DNA of 64,000 bases, from positions 57,285,302 through 57,349,301 of the forward strand of contig NC_088715.1 of assembly GCF_963576615.1 (NCBI RefSeq), in the 5' to 3' direction. A program made the translations under genes and the position numbers. This document shows, in pieces, positions 20,431 to 30,149 of this stretch; the first letter of the stretch is position 1; each line of letters begins with the position of its first letter. The notes under the pieces were generated by a model. That model was given only the letters and a program-made list of their open reading frames with translations, had not been told where the DNA came from and did no database searches. This DNA is from Watersipora subatra. Lineage: Eukaryota > Bryozoa > Gymnolaemata > Cheilostomatida > Watersiporidae.

Positions 20431-21438
20431 ATGGTGTGCCTGACAGCCACCATTCAAGAAGGAGTTTCTGATGAACTCAAAATTTTTTTCTCAGAAATTA
20501 AAAAGTTTACGGTTATCTCGGATATTAGATCCGTAGTACCCTTGCCCAAGGGTAAAGAAATCACTTTTGTAAGTGAAAAAGCATTGAGAGACTTTCTCGA
20601 AAAAGCTCCTAAAAGTTGGAATATTAAATCTGAACTAAATTCTGACATTTTGATAACAATCAGCCCGAGCCACGGCGAGGGCCATAGTTTGGTAGCTGAT
20701 TCAGCTTTATGCGTCATTTTTAAAAAATACGGCGTAGTCAAAAAGTGGCGGAGACTTTTTTTTAAAGAGTACCCCACCATAGAAAATGGAGTGAGACAGA
20801 TAGTCATCACTCCAAAAGAGGGTATTAGAATTCCCGGTTCAATAAACTTTGGTAAAGCAGGTTTCAGGGTCACATACAGGGGCCAACAAAAGGCTTGCCA
20901 TAGATGCAACTCTTTAACACATGAGGTAAAGGATTGCACAACAAAAAAATGTTTCCGATGCCAACAGCTCGAGCACGAAAGAGCCGAGTGCACCAGCGCC
21001 CTAATTTGTACGGTTTGCGGTGAAGACGGACATACCTTTGCCCGTTGTCCCAGCTCTTGGGCACTTAAAGTGCAATTTTCAAAAAAATGGTCAGCATCGT
21101 CTTCAAAAGAACCAGAAAAACAGCCCACCAAGGACTCCGAGAGCCAACCAACCGCTGTCAGCCAAGAGGAACATGTTAAGACCGAAAGCATGTGCATCGA
21201 TGAAACCGTGACCGAATCATCTGAAGAACCTCTGGTGGTTGACACTAAAGATGACAGAGGAGAACAAGGCTCACAAGACCTTTTTGACTCCTCAAGCGAT
21301 TCGCTAACAGACGAAGACATTTCTCTCGACCCGAGTAATAGCAGACCTTCCTTTTCCACATCTGACTTGTGGAGATCCACTTTAGGATCTTACCACCCGA
21401 AGAGAGGAGGAGCGGCTAAGAGGGGGAGGAAGGACTGA
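20431..21438 (+). CDS. ORF1: ORF1 protein, family B LINE (three CCHC zinc knuckles)
   Basis: A 335-aa open frame. ATG 20431 is chosen because its product begins MVCLTATIQ, as in family A; an upstream in-frame TTG is not needed. Residues about 1-150 are a compact region similar to family-A ORF1 (YGVVKKWRRLFFKEYPTIEN), as expected for the RRM-like domains of Tx1-type ORF1 proteins. Three CX2CX4HX4C knuckles follow (CHRCNSLTHEVKDC, CFRCQQLEHERAEC, CTVCGEDGHTFARC, about residues 155-205). Then come an acidic serine-rich linker (FDSSSDSLTDED) and a short basic end (AAKRGRKD). Its likely role is to coat element RNA in the ribonucleoprotein particle. The frame is intact although ORF2 of the same copy is not. 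Confidence 0.88.
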   Translation: MVCLTATIQEGVSDELKIFFSEIKKFTVISDIRSVVPLPKGKEITFVSEKALRDFLEKAPKSWNIKSELNSDILITISPSHGEGHSLVADSALCVIFKKYGVVKKWRRLFFKEYPTIENGVRQIVITPKEGIRIPGSINFGKAGFRVTYRGQQKACHRCNSLTHEVKDCTTKKCFRCQQLEHERAECTSALICTVCGEDGHTFARCPSSWALKVQFSKKWSASSSKEPEKQPTKDSESQPTAVSQEEHVKTESMCIDETVTESSEEPLVVDTKDDRGEQGSQDLFDSSSDSLTDEDISLDPSNSRPSFSTSDLWRSTLGSYHPKRGGAAKRGRKD

Positions 21439-21636
21439 ACGTAACTCCCTTCTCTTCTTGTCCTCTCTCCGACACCTTGCCTTTTTATTTTCATGGGTTG
21501 CCCTTTTTTTCCCCCCTTTTTTTTCACTTCCCACCCCCTTTTTTTCTCCTTTATTTTTCTTTTCCTCCTCCCCATCCCCCGCCCACTTTTCTTTACCCAA
21601 TCCCTGCCTTTCTTACGGACCTCTTCCTCCCCAACA
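21439..21636 (+). other. Pyrimidine-rich inter-ORF spacer, family B
   Basis: About 200 nt of almost pure C and T between the ORF1 stop and ORF2 ATG. The same spacer is present in B2 (4283-4462) and C1 (about 9225-9390). Family A has only 11 nt here but a comparable pyrimidine-rich leader before ORF1. It may influence how ORF2 is translated (internal entry or reinitiation); this is inference. Confidence 0.65.
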
Positions 21637-24600
21637 ATGGATACACCACAACTACACTGCGTCACAGTCAATGTGAATGGAGTAGCTGAGTATGCGAAAC
21701 GAAACTTAGTTGTTTCGGAATTACGCAGAATCAAAGCAGATATTTTTTTCTACAAGAAACCCACTGTAGAAACATTTCAGAGTGGGATGGCCCCTCCTTT
21801 TTCGGTTTTTTTTCCAACAGGTCCGCCGGATGCGGTTTTCTTTTCAGACCAGGACTAAATTTCACCACCCTGGCTCGCCGGTCAGACAGTGAGGGGAGGT
21901 ACTGTGTTGTCGACATCAACCTGAGCGGACATAAGTTCCATTTAGTAAACTTGTATGCCCCCAATGAGCCGCACTAGCGCAAGTCCTTTTTTGAGCAGGT
22001 TGTCCCGGAGCTTCTCGATTCCAGTTTTCACATTATACTAGCGGGTGACTTCAACTGCGTCGAATCGCGAGAGTTGGACACCCGAAACCACTCCCCTTTC
22101 TCCCAGTGCGAGGTGGGCGCCCATCCCCTACAGAATTTATGTGAGAGCGTCGGTATGGTCGACATCTGGAGAAAACTAAACCCCAACAAAAAATCCTTCA
22201 CTTGGTCCAACCGAAATGGTGAACAGGCTAGTAGACTAGACAGGGTCTATGCAAATCCTGCGCTGGTGGACAGCTGCAATATCACCCTTTTTCCCTTTTC
22301 TGACCACTCTGTAGTAGAATTTTTTATTGAAACACCCGACTCTTCCCCCATCCCTGGAGGGACAAGACCCCCTTGGAGGCTGAACACTTCTGTTCTTGAG
22401 TGTGAAAATTACAAAGAGATCATCTCCAAACTTATCACTGATACGCGCACACTTAAGCTTGCTTTCCCGACAGTGAGTGAGTGGTGGGATGAGCTCAAAC
22501 GGCGTGTCAAACACGAAACCATCAAGTTCTGCAGCCGGAGGAGGCGAACAGAAAGGGAGAGGGAACATACGCTCAGGGAAGAACTAGAAAATCTAGAACC
22601 TGCCGCCGACCAAGGGAGAGGTTCGGAAATTAGAGGGGAGTTGGCTTTTTTAAGCGAGAGCAAGGCGAGAGGCCTGGCGATTAGGGCCAGGGTCGACGCT
22701 GAACTTTTCGATGAAAAGTGCACAAGTTTCTTTTTTTCTAGAATCAGAGAGCGCAGGGGGAAGAATGCGGTGGAAAGGGTGAGGGAGCATTTGGGGACAG
22801 TCGTTGAGGGGCCTCTGGAGGTGTCACGAGCCTTCCAGGGGTTCTACCAGCGACTGCACACAAAGAAAGACAACGACCCCCTTTTACAAGATTTCATTTT
22901 ACGGGAAACGACACCACCCGAAGGGACCCTTTATGGCCCGGAGGAAATTTCATTTCACCAAGAAGACCTTGAGAAGGTTTTGAGAAACACTCGAACCAAC
23001 AGGTCCCCTGGACCAGACGGCCTGCCGGCAGAGTTTTACAAGACCTTTTTTTCCGAACTCTGTGAAGACCTTTTGGATGTTTTTCGAGATATCAGAACAA
23101 CAGGAGTTTTGCCACAGTCTATGAGGGAAGCGACTACAGTCTTAATTAAAAAGGCTGGCGACCCTCTAGACATGGCAAACCAAAGGCCAATCTCACTTTT
23201 GAATAGTGACCTAAAACTCTTTTCAAAGTACATCAATGAAATTTTTTTGACGGATGCACTCCAGCGGGTGGTGAGCCCAGAGCAGCTCTGTGGAGTGAAG
23301 GGGAGGTCGATACAAGATGGGCTGGCACTCGTCCGGGACTGCGTCCAGCACAGCCAAGAACGGAGAGTGTCGGGCTATCTTGTATCCCTTGACCAAAAGA
23401 AGGCTTTTGATATGGTGGACCATGATTTCCTTTTTAAATCCATGCAAAAAATGGGCTTTCGAGACGGCATAGTGGAACTCATCAAAATTCTTTATTCCAA
23501 CATTTCCACTAAAATACAGATAAATGGCATTCTTTCAGAGCCGGTAAGGATCGAAAGAGGAGTGCGACAAGGCTGTCCGCTTTCCCCTTCTCTTTACATT
23601 TTGTACGCCCAAACTTTTCTAAATTATTTTCGCCAGGGAGGAATGGAGGGTATCCCCCTACCAAACCACACTATTTTGAAAGTCTCCGCATACGCGGACG
23701 ACCTCCTTTTTTTGCAGGGACAAAGGGGATGTGACCAAAGTTTTTGATTTTTTTGAGAAAGTGAGGGAGGCCACAGGCAGCACGCTTAACATGGGGAAAA
23801 CCTCGATACTTTCCCTGTTTCGCAGTGAACACATGGAGCATTTGGTGAGCTGCCTTAGGGTTTACGGTGTTCTTTTTACTAGCGGGCACTACAGGGAATC
23901 ACTAACAGCAAACGAAGGTGTCATGAACACAAAAGTGGCAGGGAAAATCGAGAAACTTTCTCGCCTTAACCTGTCACTCCCAGGGAAAGTACTTCTTGTG
24001 AATACTACCATTTTTCCCCTTCTTTACCATACCTGTTCAGTTTTTCTTCCTAGCAACCCTTTTTTCCAATCTATCGAAAGACAAATTTTTTCCTTTTTAT
24101 GGAATGGTGGCAGGGAGGCCGTCGCGAGATCGCGAGTAGGCACGCCCAAAGAACTAGGAGAACTCGGCCTGGAGAGTATTCAGGCCAAGTGTCACGCTTT
24201 TTTCTTGACCCATAATTTTTTGAGACCCTCGAGTGAATCCTTTTCCCACCAGAGATCTGGGCTTTTCAGATTTTTTTTGGCCTTCAAGGCAGACCACTGT
24301 CTCCTATCATATACAAAGTTTCTGAAGCACACAATGCCGAATTGTCCGGAGCCTACAGAACCTTACAGGAGCTGATAGAAAAGGTGAAGCTGAAAATGTT
24401 GGAGGTGATCCCATTAATCCCCTCAGTTTGCCAAGTTTATATATGGTTCAAAGGGGAACACCCCCTTCTCCAACTAAAACTCACGGGTTTGTCCATAAAA
24501 GAAACAGAAAGAAGAGGAATTTTTGAGGTTTGGTGTAGCTCACAGGTTGGGACCAAAGCAAAATGCTTCATGTGGAGGCTGGCGATGGGAGGCCTGAAGA

Positions 24601-25037
24601 CCGGGGATTTTGTGCAAAAGTACAAAATCCCAGGAATAAGGACAGAGTGTCAGTTTTGCAGGAGAGAGCTCGAGACGGCCATTCATCTTTTTTGCAGATG
24701 TCCCAGACTGGCCTTTTTGCGGGACAAACTGTCACATTTCGCTGGTTCACTTGACGCTGAAACAGGGGAAAGTGAGTTATTTTTTTGCACCGGCATAGTT
24801 GCCAAAGCCCCAACTTTTTGCGCTAAAACGCACATTTTTTCTGCAGTGGCAGAGGTATATGGAATCCTGTGGCAGTGCAGGAATGACATCCTTTTTCGGA
24901 GGAGTGGGAAAGAAAGGCTGGTAAAGCTGGAGGCCCTCACGGACCACATTTTGAAGAGGCTGAGAGAAAACCTCCCAGAAAGATTGATAGATCTCGCCAG
25001 AGATCGCGAGCAAAAGGCAAAAGTAATGCAGCAATGA
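21637..25037 (+). pseudogene. ORF2: ORF2 (APE endonuclease + RT), copy B3, broken by a few frameshifts
   Basis: ATG 21637 starts MDTPQLHCVTVNVNGVAEYA. Endonuclease motifs are present: AGDFNCVES (near 22045), ASRLDRVYANPAL, FPFSDHSVVEF. RT blocks: RSPGPDGLPAEFYKTFF, QRPISLLNSDLKLFSKYINE, SLDQKKAFDMVDHDF, GVRQGCPLSPSLYILYAQTF, SAYADDLLF (23691-23717). The C-terminal zinc motif is CQFCRRELETAIHLFCRCPRLAF. Breaks: frame changes near 21745, 21860, 23715 and 24340, and a TAG at 21975-21977. The longest open piece, 22074-23747, covers the end of the endonuclease through the RT catalytic region. Inactive as it stands, but recently so. Confidence 0.92.
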
Positions 25038-25186
25038 AGGCTGAAAAAGACACAACTTTCTCTGCCAATTACCCTCATCCTTTTTGCTTTTTTGTTAAAT
25101 TTTGTGAGGTCAACTTTACAACAGACCGCGAGGCACAAGTTTCCCTCTATATTTGCAAAGTTTGTTTTGTTTTCTTAGTTATTTTT

Positions 25187-25310
25187 TTACGGGCAGGCGA
25201 GGTTGCGTGTTGGTGTAGTCTGTCCGAGAGAGGAAGGTTCAACAGGCAACGCCTACGAACCTTTTTCTCTGAAACCCCTCTGCTTCGGCGGAGGGGGTTT
25301 GAAGAGTGAA
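25187..25310 (+). promoter_or_regulatory. Structured 3'UTR motif, family B
   Basis: Begins ACGGGCAGGCGAGGTTGCGT, shared with family A. It contains AAGGTTC..GAACCTT enclosing GGC/GCC (about 25225-25264), and a long TTCG-capped hairpin (25272-25300) with arms AAACCCCTCTGC and GCGGAGGGGGTTT. It ends GAAGAGTGAAC. The same layout with different paired bases occurs in family A. Its likely role is recognition by the element's RT for target-primed reverse transcription. Confidence 0.68.
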
Positions 25311-25421
25311 CAATTAAAACACAAGTATTTCCTTTTCACCTCGTTTCTGATGTATGAGTAGTTTTAGACCATTCGGTCCTTTTTGCTGACAAACTAGATT
25401 AATTTTCACTCTTCAAACAGG

Positions 25422-25577
25422 AGTATCTGTTCTAATCAGTTTAATATCTGATTCGCGGCGCATCGCGCCGCTACGATATTAATCTGATTTTTGGAACGAG
25501 ATGGAGCGCGGAAGCTTGCTTCGGCTCCGTCACGGGTTGTCTCGGTATCGCAGTATCTCCGAGCACGGCCCACTCCC
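25422..25577 (+). pseudogene. U2: U2 snRNA 3' fragment (nt 36-191)
   Basis: Near-perfect U2 from AGTATCTG to CACTCCC following B3. One difference from the intact genes is CAGTATCTCC for CAGTACCTCC in stem IV. Confidence 0.94.
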
Positions 25578-25699
25578 CTCGTCGGGAGGCACGAAACGAA
25601 AGATAAACTGAACCTACCTACTCGCCTACCTACCTACCTACCCACGCACCTACTCACGCACCTACCTACCCACGCACCTACCGGAAAAAAATCTTTTGC
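25578..25699 (+). repeat. U2 spacer, truncated at a deletion junction
   Basis: Only the first 120 bp of the spacer remain: the CCTA tract and CGGAAAAAAATCTTTTGC. At 25698-25699 the sequence passes into the middle of family-A ORF2 through a shared GC dinucleotide. Confidence 0.88.
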
Positions 25700-27855
25700 A
25701 AGAGGAATTACAAGATCTACTGACGGAAAAGATAAGCGCTCCATCGGAGACACCCCTCCTGGGCCCGGAAGAAATAACCTTTAATGAAGAAAATTTGAAA
25801 AAAGTTTTGTCAAACACGAAAAACAACAAATCGCCCGGCCCAGACGGAATACCAGCCGAATTTTACAAGACGTTTAGTGCCGAACTAGCTGACGACGTTC
25901 TGGAAGTTTTCAACGAAATCGCGAACAAAGGTGTACTACCCGAATCAGCGAGAGAAGCAACGACGATTTTGATACAAAAAGCCGGAGACTCGCTGGATGT
26001 AGCCAATCAGAGACCGATTTCCCTCCTCAACAACGACATAAAAATATTTGCCAAGTACATAAATGACTTCTTCCTTTCGGACATACTAGATAAAGTGATC
26101 AGCCCGGAGCAGCTATGCGGAGTGAAAGGAAGATCGATCCAGGATGGACTAACACTGATCCGAGACTGTATACAGTACAGCCAGAGTAGAAACACGCCCG
26201 GCTATCTAGTATCGCTAGACCAAAGGAAGGCATTTGACAAAGTGAATCGCGCCTTTTTATTCAAAACCATGCGAAAGATGGGAATAAGAGAAAACGTGGT
26301 GTCCATGATTTCGACCTTGTACACGGGAATAAAAACAAGAATACAAGTCAACGGGTTTCTTTCCGACCCTGTATACATAGAGAGAGGAGTTCGACAGGGT
26401 TGCCCTCTCTCTCCCTCCCTCTACATCATTTACGCACAGACCTTTATCAACCACTTCCTCAAGGGGGGGTTGAAAGGAATCATCCTGCCAAACAGCACGG
26501 TACTAAAAGCCTCAGCTTATGCGGACGACCTTCTTTTATTCTGTAGAGACAAGAAAGATACAGACGAAGTTTTCAGGTTTTTTCAGCGGGTAACAACAGC
26601 GACGGGAAGCGATTTGAATAAAGGAAAGACAAAGGTTCTCCCACTGGGCGGCAACGAAAACATTGACTACGCCGTGGACACTCTTAAAATTTGCGGGGCT
26701 CTGTTCGCCACAAGGAATTACAACGAGGTAATAAAGATCAACGAAGACGGAATGATAAAGAACATGAAAGAAAAAGTGGAAAAACTCGCAAGACTAAACC
26801 TTTCTCTGCCGGGAAAGGTTTTACTCGTAAACACGACTATCGCGCCGCTGATATACCACGTAGGGTCAGTCTTCCTGCCGAGTGAAGCTTTCTTCAAGAC
26901 GATCGAAAAACAAATTTTCTCATTTCTGTGGAAAAACGGTAGGGAGGCGGTCTCACGAACAAAAGTAAGCGCGCCGAAAGAGAGCGGAGGATTAGGACTA
27001 GAAAAAACCAGACAAAAATGCAAAGCACTATACTTAAAGCACAATCTGCTACGACCCACGAAAAAAGACTTTTCACACCAACGCGCAGGACTTTTTAGAT
27101 TCTTTTTCGGCTTCCAGGCCCGCCTCTTATATCACGACTCATACAAGGTTTCAGACGCCCATAGCTTCCAGCTCTCAGGCGCCTACAAAAGGCTACAATC
27201 GATCCTACTCAAAGTTAAAAAGAAACTCGCCGAACTGGGGCCTTTCATGCCGTCGGTTAAGCAGATCTACGAATGGTTACAGGGAAGCGCACCGCTATTG
27301 AGTTTGAAAGTAACAGGGTTGAATGACCCGACAGAAGAGAAGAGACGGAAAATATTCGGAGTATGGAAGAACGCGGCGATAGGGAGCAAAGCTAAGTGTT
27401 TTATGTGGAGGATGGCGATGGGCGGCCTGAAGACAGGAAGCTTCGTTAAAAAGTACAACATACCCGGGATGAGAACCCTTTGTACTTTCTGCGGTAAAGA
27501 GCTCGAGACCGACTTTCATATATTCTGCAGATGCAAGAGACTCGAATTTATACGAAAAGACCTGAAGCACTTTGCGGCAAGTTTAGAAGCAGACATAGGA
27601 GAAGAGGAAGTCTTTCTTTGCACCGGAGTAGTGGAGAAAGCCGAAAGTTGGCACGTGACAGTTGGCATCTTCTCAGCGGTGGCGGAGGTGTACGGACTGT
27701 TGTGGCAGTGTAGAAATGATTTTCTGTTTCAGGGGAGAAAGGCGAACGTGGACAGGCTGGCATCAGTCACCGCGTTCGCCTTGAGAAGAAGAAGAAGAGA
27801 AGAACTGCCAGACAACGTAGGAGAAGAGGAGATAGGCAAGGAGAAGGCTGCCTAA
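25696..27855 (+). pseudogene. ORF2: ORF2 fragment (RT and C-terminal zinc region), copy A2
   Basis: A 719-codon open frame without a good ATG start. From residue 2 it equals ORF2 from the sequence ELQDLLTEK onward. All RT blocks are present (SPGPDGIPAEFYKTF, SLDQRKAFDKVNR, QGCPLSPSLY, YADD at 26518-26529). The G run has seven G, so the frame is open through it. The C-terminal motif CTFCGKELETDFHIFCRC is intact. There is no endonuclease or ORF1. It is a fossil of a copy that was probably intact before the deletion. Confidence 0.9.
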
Positions 27856-28183
27856 GTCATGTGCCAATGACGGAAGTAGCAGAAAGGTATGTCTCGCTTA
27901 ATAAGAGTTTTTCATTAAAAACACGACGGGCAGGCGAGGTTGCGTGTGGGTGTAGTCTGTCCGAGAGAGGAAGGTTCGGCCGGTGTGAAATTCACATGAG
28001 CCGGTGGGTCTTCCTCTCTGAAACCCTGTCGCTTCGACGAAAGGGGTTTGAAAAGTGAACGTTTAAAATTAATTTTAAAAAACCCGTTTTGAGACTTAGT
28101 TTAGATTAGGACACCGTTTCGATAATAGATTAGTTTAGTAGGTTTCTCTTTCTTTTAGATTACTTATTCACTCTTCAAACAGG
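25700..28183 (+). mobile_element. Family A LINE, copy A2 (5' half deleted)
   Basis: Starts inside ORF2 (equivalent of A3 about 32426) and runs intact through the RT, zinc region, 3'UTR and AAACAGG terminus into U2 at 28184. Because the left flank is spacer rather than U2 nt 1-27, this is not ordinary 5' truncation at the target. A deletion removed spacer, the U2 5' half, the 5'UTR, ORF1 and the endonuclease. Confidence 0.9.
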
Positions 28184-28339
28184 AGTATCTGTTCTAATCA
28201 GTTTAATATCTGATTCGCGGCGCATCGCGCCGCTGCGATATTAATCTGATTTTTGGAACGAGATGGAGCGCGGAAGCTTGCTTCGGCTCCGTCACGGGTT
28301 GTCTCGGTATCGCAGTACCTCCGAGCACGGCCCACTCCC
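28184..28339 (+). pseudogene. U2: U2 snRNA 3' fragment (nt 36-191)
   Basis: U2 downstream half after A2. One substitution lies next to stem IIb (CTGCGATATT for CTACGATATT). Confidence 0.94.
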
Positions 28340-28955
28340 CTCGTCGGGAGGCACGAAACGAAAGATAAACTGAACCTACCTACTCGCCTACCTACTCGCC
28401 TACCTACCTACCTACCTACCCACGCGCCTACCGGAAAAAAATCTTTTGCCGCGAGGCGGCGCTTTAAATAACGCGCTAAGCGCGTAAATTCTTCCCGAAA
28501 TCGCGAAAAAAACGACGCGGAGCGCGAGGGCGACAGCTCCGATTTTAACTAGGCGAAAAGCGTGAAAGCGAGGCGCCGGCGACTACGCGGGCGCTTCTTC
28601 GACGCCCGTTAGCCGCGCCGACTAGCGTTCGTCGCGATCGAGCGCCCGTTTCGCGCGCGTTCGCTTTCGACTAAGCGCTCAGCCGTCGCTCCGAAACTTT
28701 CGTCGCCGCCTCCGCCCTCGCCCTCTTTCCCCGGTCACGCGCTCGCGCATCGCCAGCCCTTCGCCTACGTTTATTTCTATAGACGTTGGGTGTTGGGTGT
28801 TGGGGTGTTCGGGGTGAGCGGGTGGCGAGCGGACAGACGAGAGACCGCAAAGGTTTCGTTCGGGGCGGAAATCGCCCGAGACGAACCGACCCGTTCTATC
28901 TACGCGCTTCTTTAGTAGTCGAAAACTACGAATAATGAAAACTTTTATCTACATT

Positions 28956-29000
<45 letters not shown>

Positions 29001-29616
29001 CAGAAATAGCCTTAACGAAGGGCGGGGAAGGGGAGGGGGGGGACGACTTCGAAAGAATGACCAAGACGAGTAGACTCCTCGCTACTCTACCCGCGACGAG
29101 ATTAGAAGCGTTATTACGTAACTAGCTAGGAGAAACGAAAAGGCTAGCACTCGCGTATAGGCTTAACGAAGAGAGGGAGACGACTTCGAAAGAGAAAGGC
29201 CGGTGAGAATAGCTTCGGTACTACCCGCGTCGAGATTAGAAGCGTTATTACGTAACTAGCTAGGAGAAGCGAATAGGCCACTCTCGGCGCGCGCGAATGC
29301 CGAAATCCTTTAATTACATCTATACCGTAAAGAGAGTAAAAGCGAATCTAAAAGTTTTCTAAATACGCCGAAGGGAGTTTAAAAGTTGGCGCTTTCGCGC
29401 CAGTTACTGAACAGGACGAGCGAGAGACCGACTCCGAACTAGTCGAGGTAGGCCGGACCGCTTCGGCGAGACGGGTGAACCGGAAAAAAAGCGACTAGTC
29501 TTCGGCCCCGGCGAGGCCTCTCGGTTTCTTCGAGCGGCTCGTTCGCCCTAAACGGGGACACTCGCTCGGCGGTGAATCGGCCGCGACTGAGCGACGGACG
29601 GCCGTCCGGGCAATTT
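28340..29616 (+). repeat. U2 spacer
   Basis: Full canonical spacer, about 1.28 kb, close to those of the macro-units. CCTA tract 28375-28432; GGGTGTT repeats near 28785-28812; GGTTTCGTTCGGGGCG hairpin near 28852; (TA)n with a TGTATA break 28957-29000; G-rich run 29021-29041; two TTATTACGTAAC blocks (29110, 29247); promoter-proximal block from 29378. No ORF of note. Confidence 0.9.
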
Positions 29617-29643
29617 ATCGCTTCTCGGCCTATTGGCTAAGAT
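29617..29643 (+). pseudogene. U2: U2 snRNA 5' fragment (nt 1-27)
   Basis: ATCGCTTCTCGGCCTATTGG then CTAAGAT, identical to the intact gene. It still lies downstream of the U2 promoter-side block, so transcription from the U2 promoter would read into A3. Confidence 0.95.
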
Positions 29644-29839
29644 TTTTACGCGCTTACCACTGGACTACACCACTTGGAGCAATACAGGATACTCTTGGAC
29701 AAGTACAGAGCTAGAGGAGCTGCTGCTGCTGCTACCGAGACTCTTCACCAGGGGAGACAAAGCTCGATTTGGACACAGACCGGAAAAGTTTCACGACTAA
29801 AGGCACAGACTCAGATTTTGGATACAGCTCGGCACGCCA

Positions 29840-29869
29840 GCCTGCCCACTCGCTTGTAGTGAGGCAGGC
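29840..29869 (+). promoter_or_regulatory. Conserved 5'UTR hairpin, family A
   Basis: GCCTGCC (29840-29846) pairs with GGCAGGC (29863-29869), and CACT (29847-29850) pairs with AGTG (29858-29861) above a bulged A. The loop is CGCTTGT. It is followed by CAGGTATTTA, as in family B. Equivalent stems start at 38054, 46258 and 54465 in A4-A6. The stem is complementary (GCCTGCCC) to GGGCAGGC at 34649-34656 in the 3'UTR. Confidence 0.7.
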
Positions 29870-29879
29870 CAGGTATTTA

Positions 29880-30149
29880 TCACTCTTCACCCCTCTCGCC
29901 TCCTCTTCACTCTCGCTTTCACAACTCTTCTTAGCCTCTTTTCCTTTTCTTAACTTCACTCTTTCCTACTACATCTCGCGCCCCTTTCCTACACTCTTAC
30001 ACTTACACCCCACTCAAATCCTCCCTTTCGCACTCCTTTTACCTAACTTACGCCTCTTCCCCGCCTCTGCTACTCCTTTTATCTTTGCTTTCTCCACCTT
30101 GTCACTTCTTAGAAAGTAGCTTTTAAGTTACTTTCACCCTCACCCCACC
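29880..30149 (+). promoter_or_regulatory. G-poor pyrimidine-rich leader before ORF1, family A
   Basis: About 240 nt of mostly C and T with few G. Near its end is a small hairpin (GAAAGTA..TACTTTC, about 30111-30134), then CCCTCACCCCACC directly before ATG 30150. It is probably an unstructured ribosome-scanning leader. The same leader lies in A4-A6, A1 and C1. Confidence 0.6.

Larger units (their letters stand above)
20100..25421 (+). mobile_element. Family B Tx1/Keno-like LINE, copy B3 (full length, best B copy)
   Basis: A 5.32-kb element inserted between U2 nt 27 and nt 36, the same target as family A. Order: 5'UTR 20100-20430 with a conserved hairpin at 20285-20313; intact ORF1 20431-21438; a pyrimidine-rich inter-ORF spacer 21439-21636; ORF2 21637-25037; a structured 3'UTR 25187-25310; and an AT-rich tail ending CACTCTTCAAACAGG. 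ORF1 and ORF2 proteins are clearly homologous to family A, and both families have the APE endonuclease of the L1/Tx1 lineage. The 5'UTR and tail are largely unrelated to A apart from the structured motifs and the final 12 or so bases. Confidence 0.93.
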
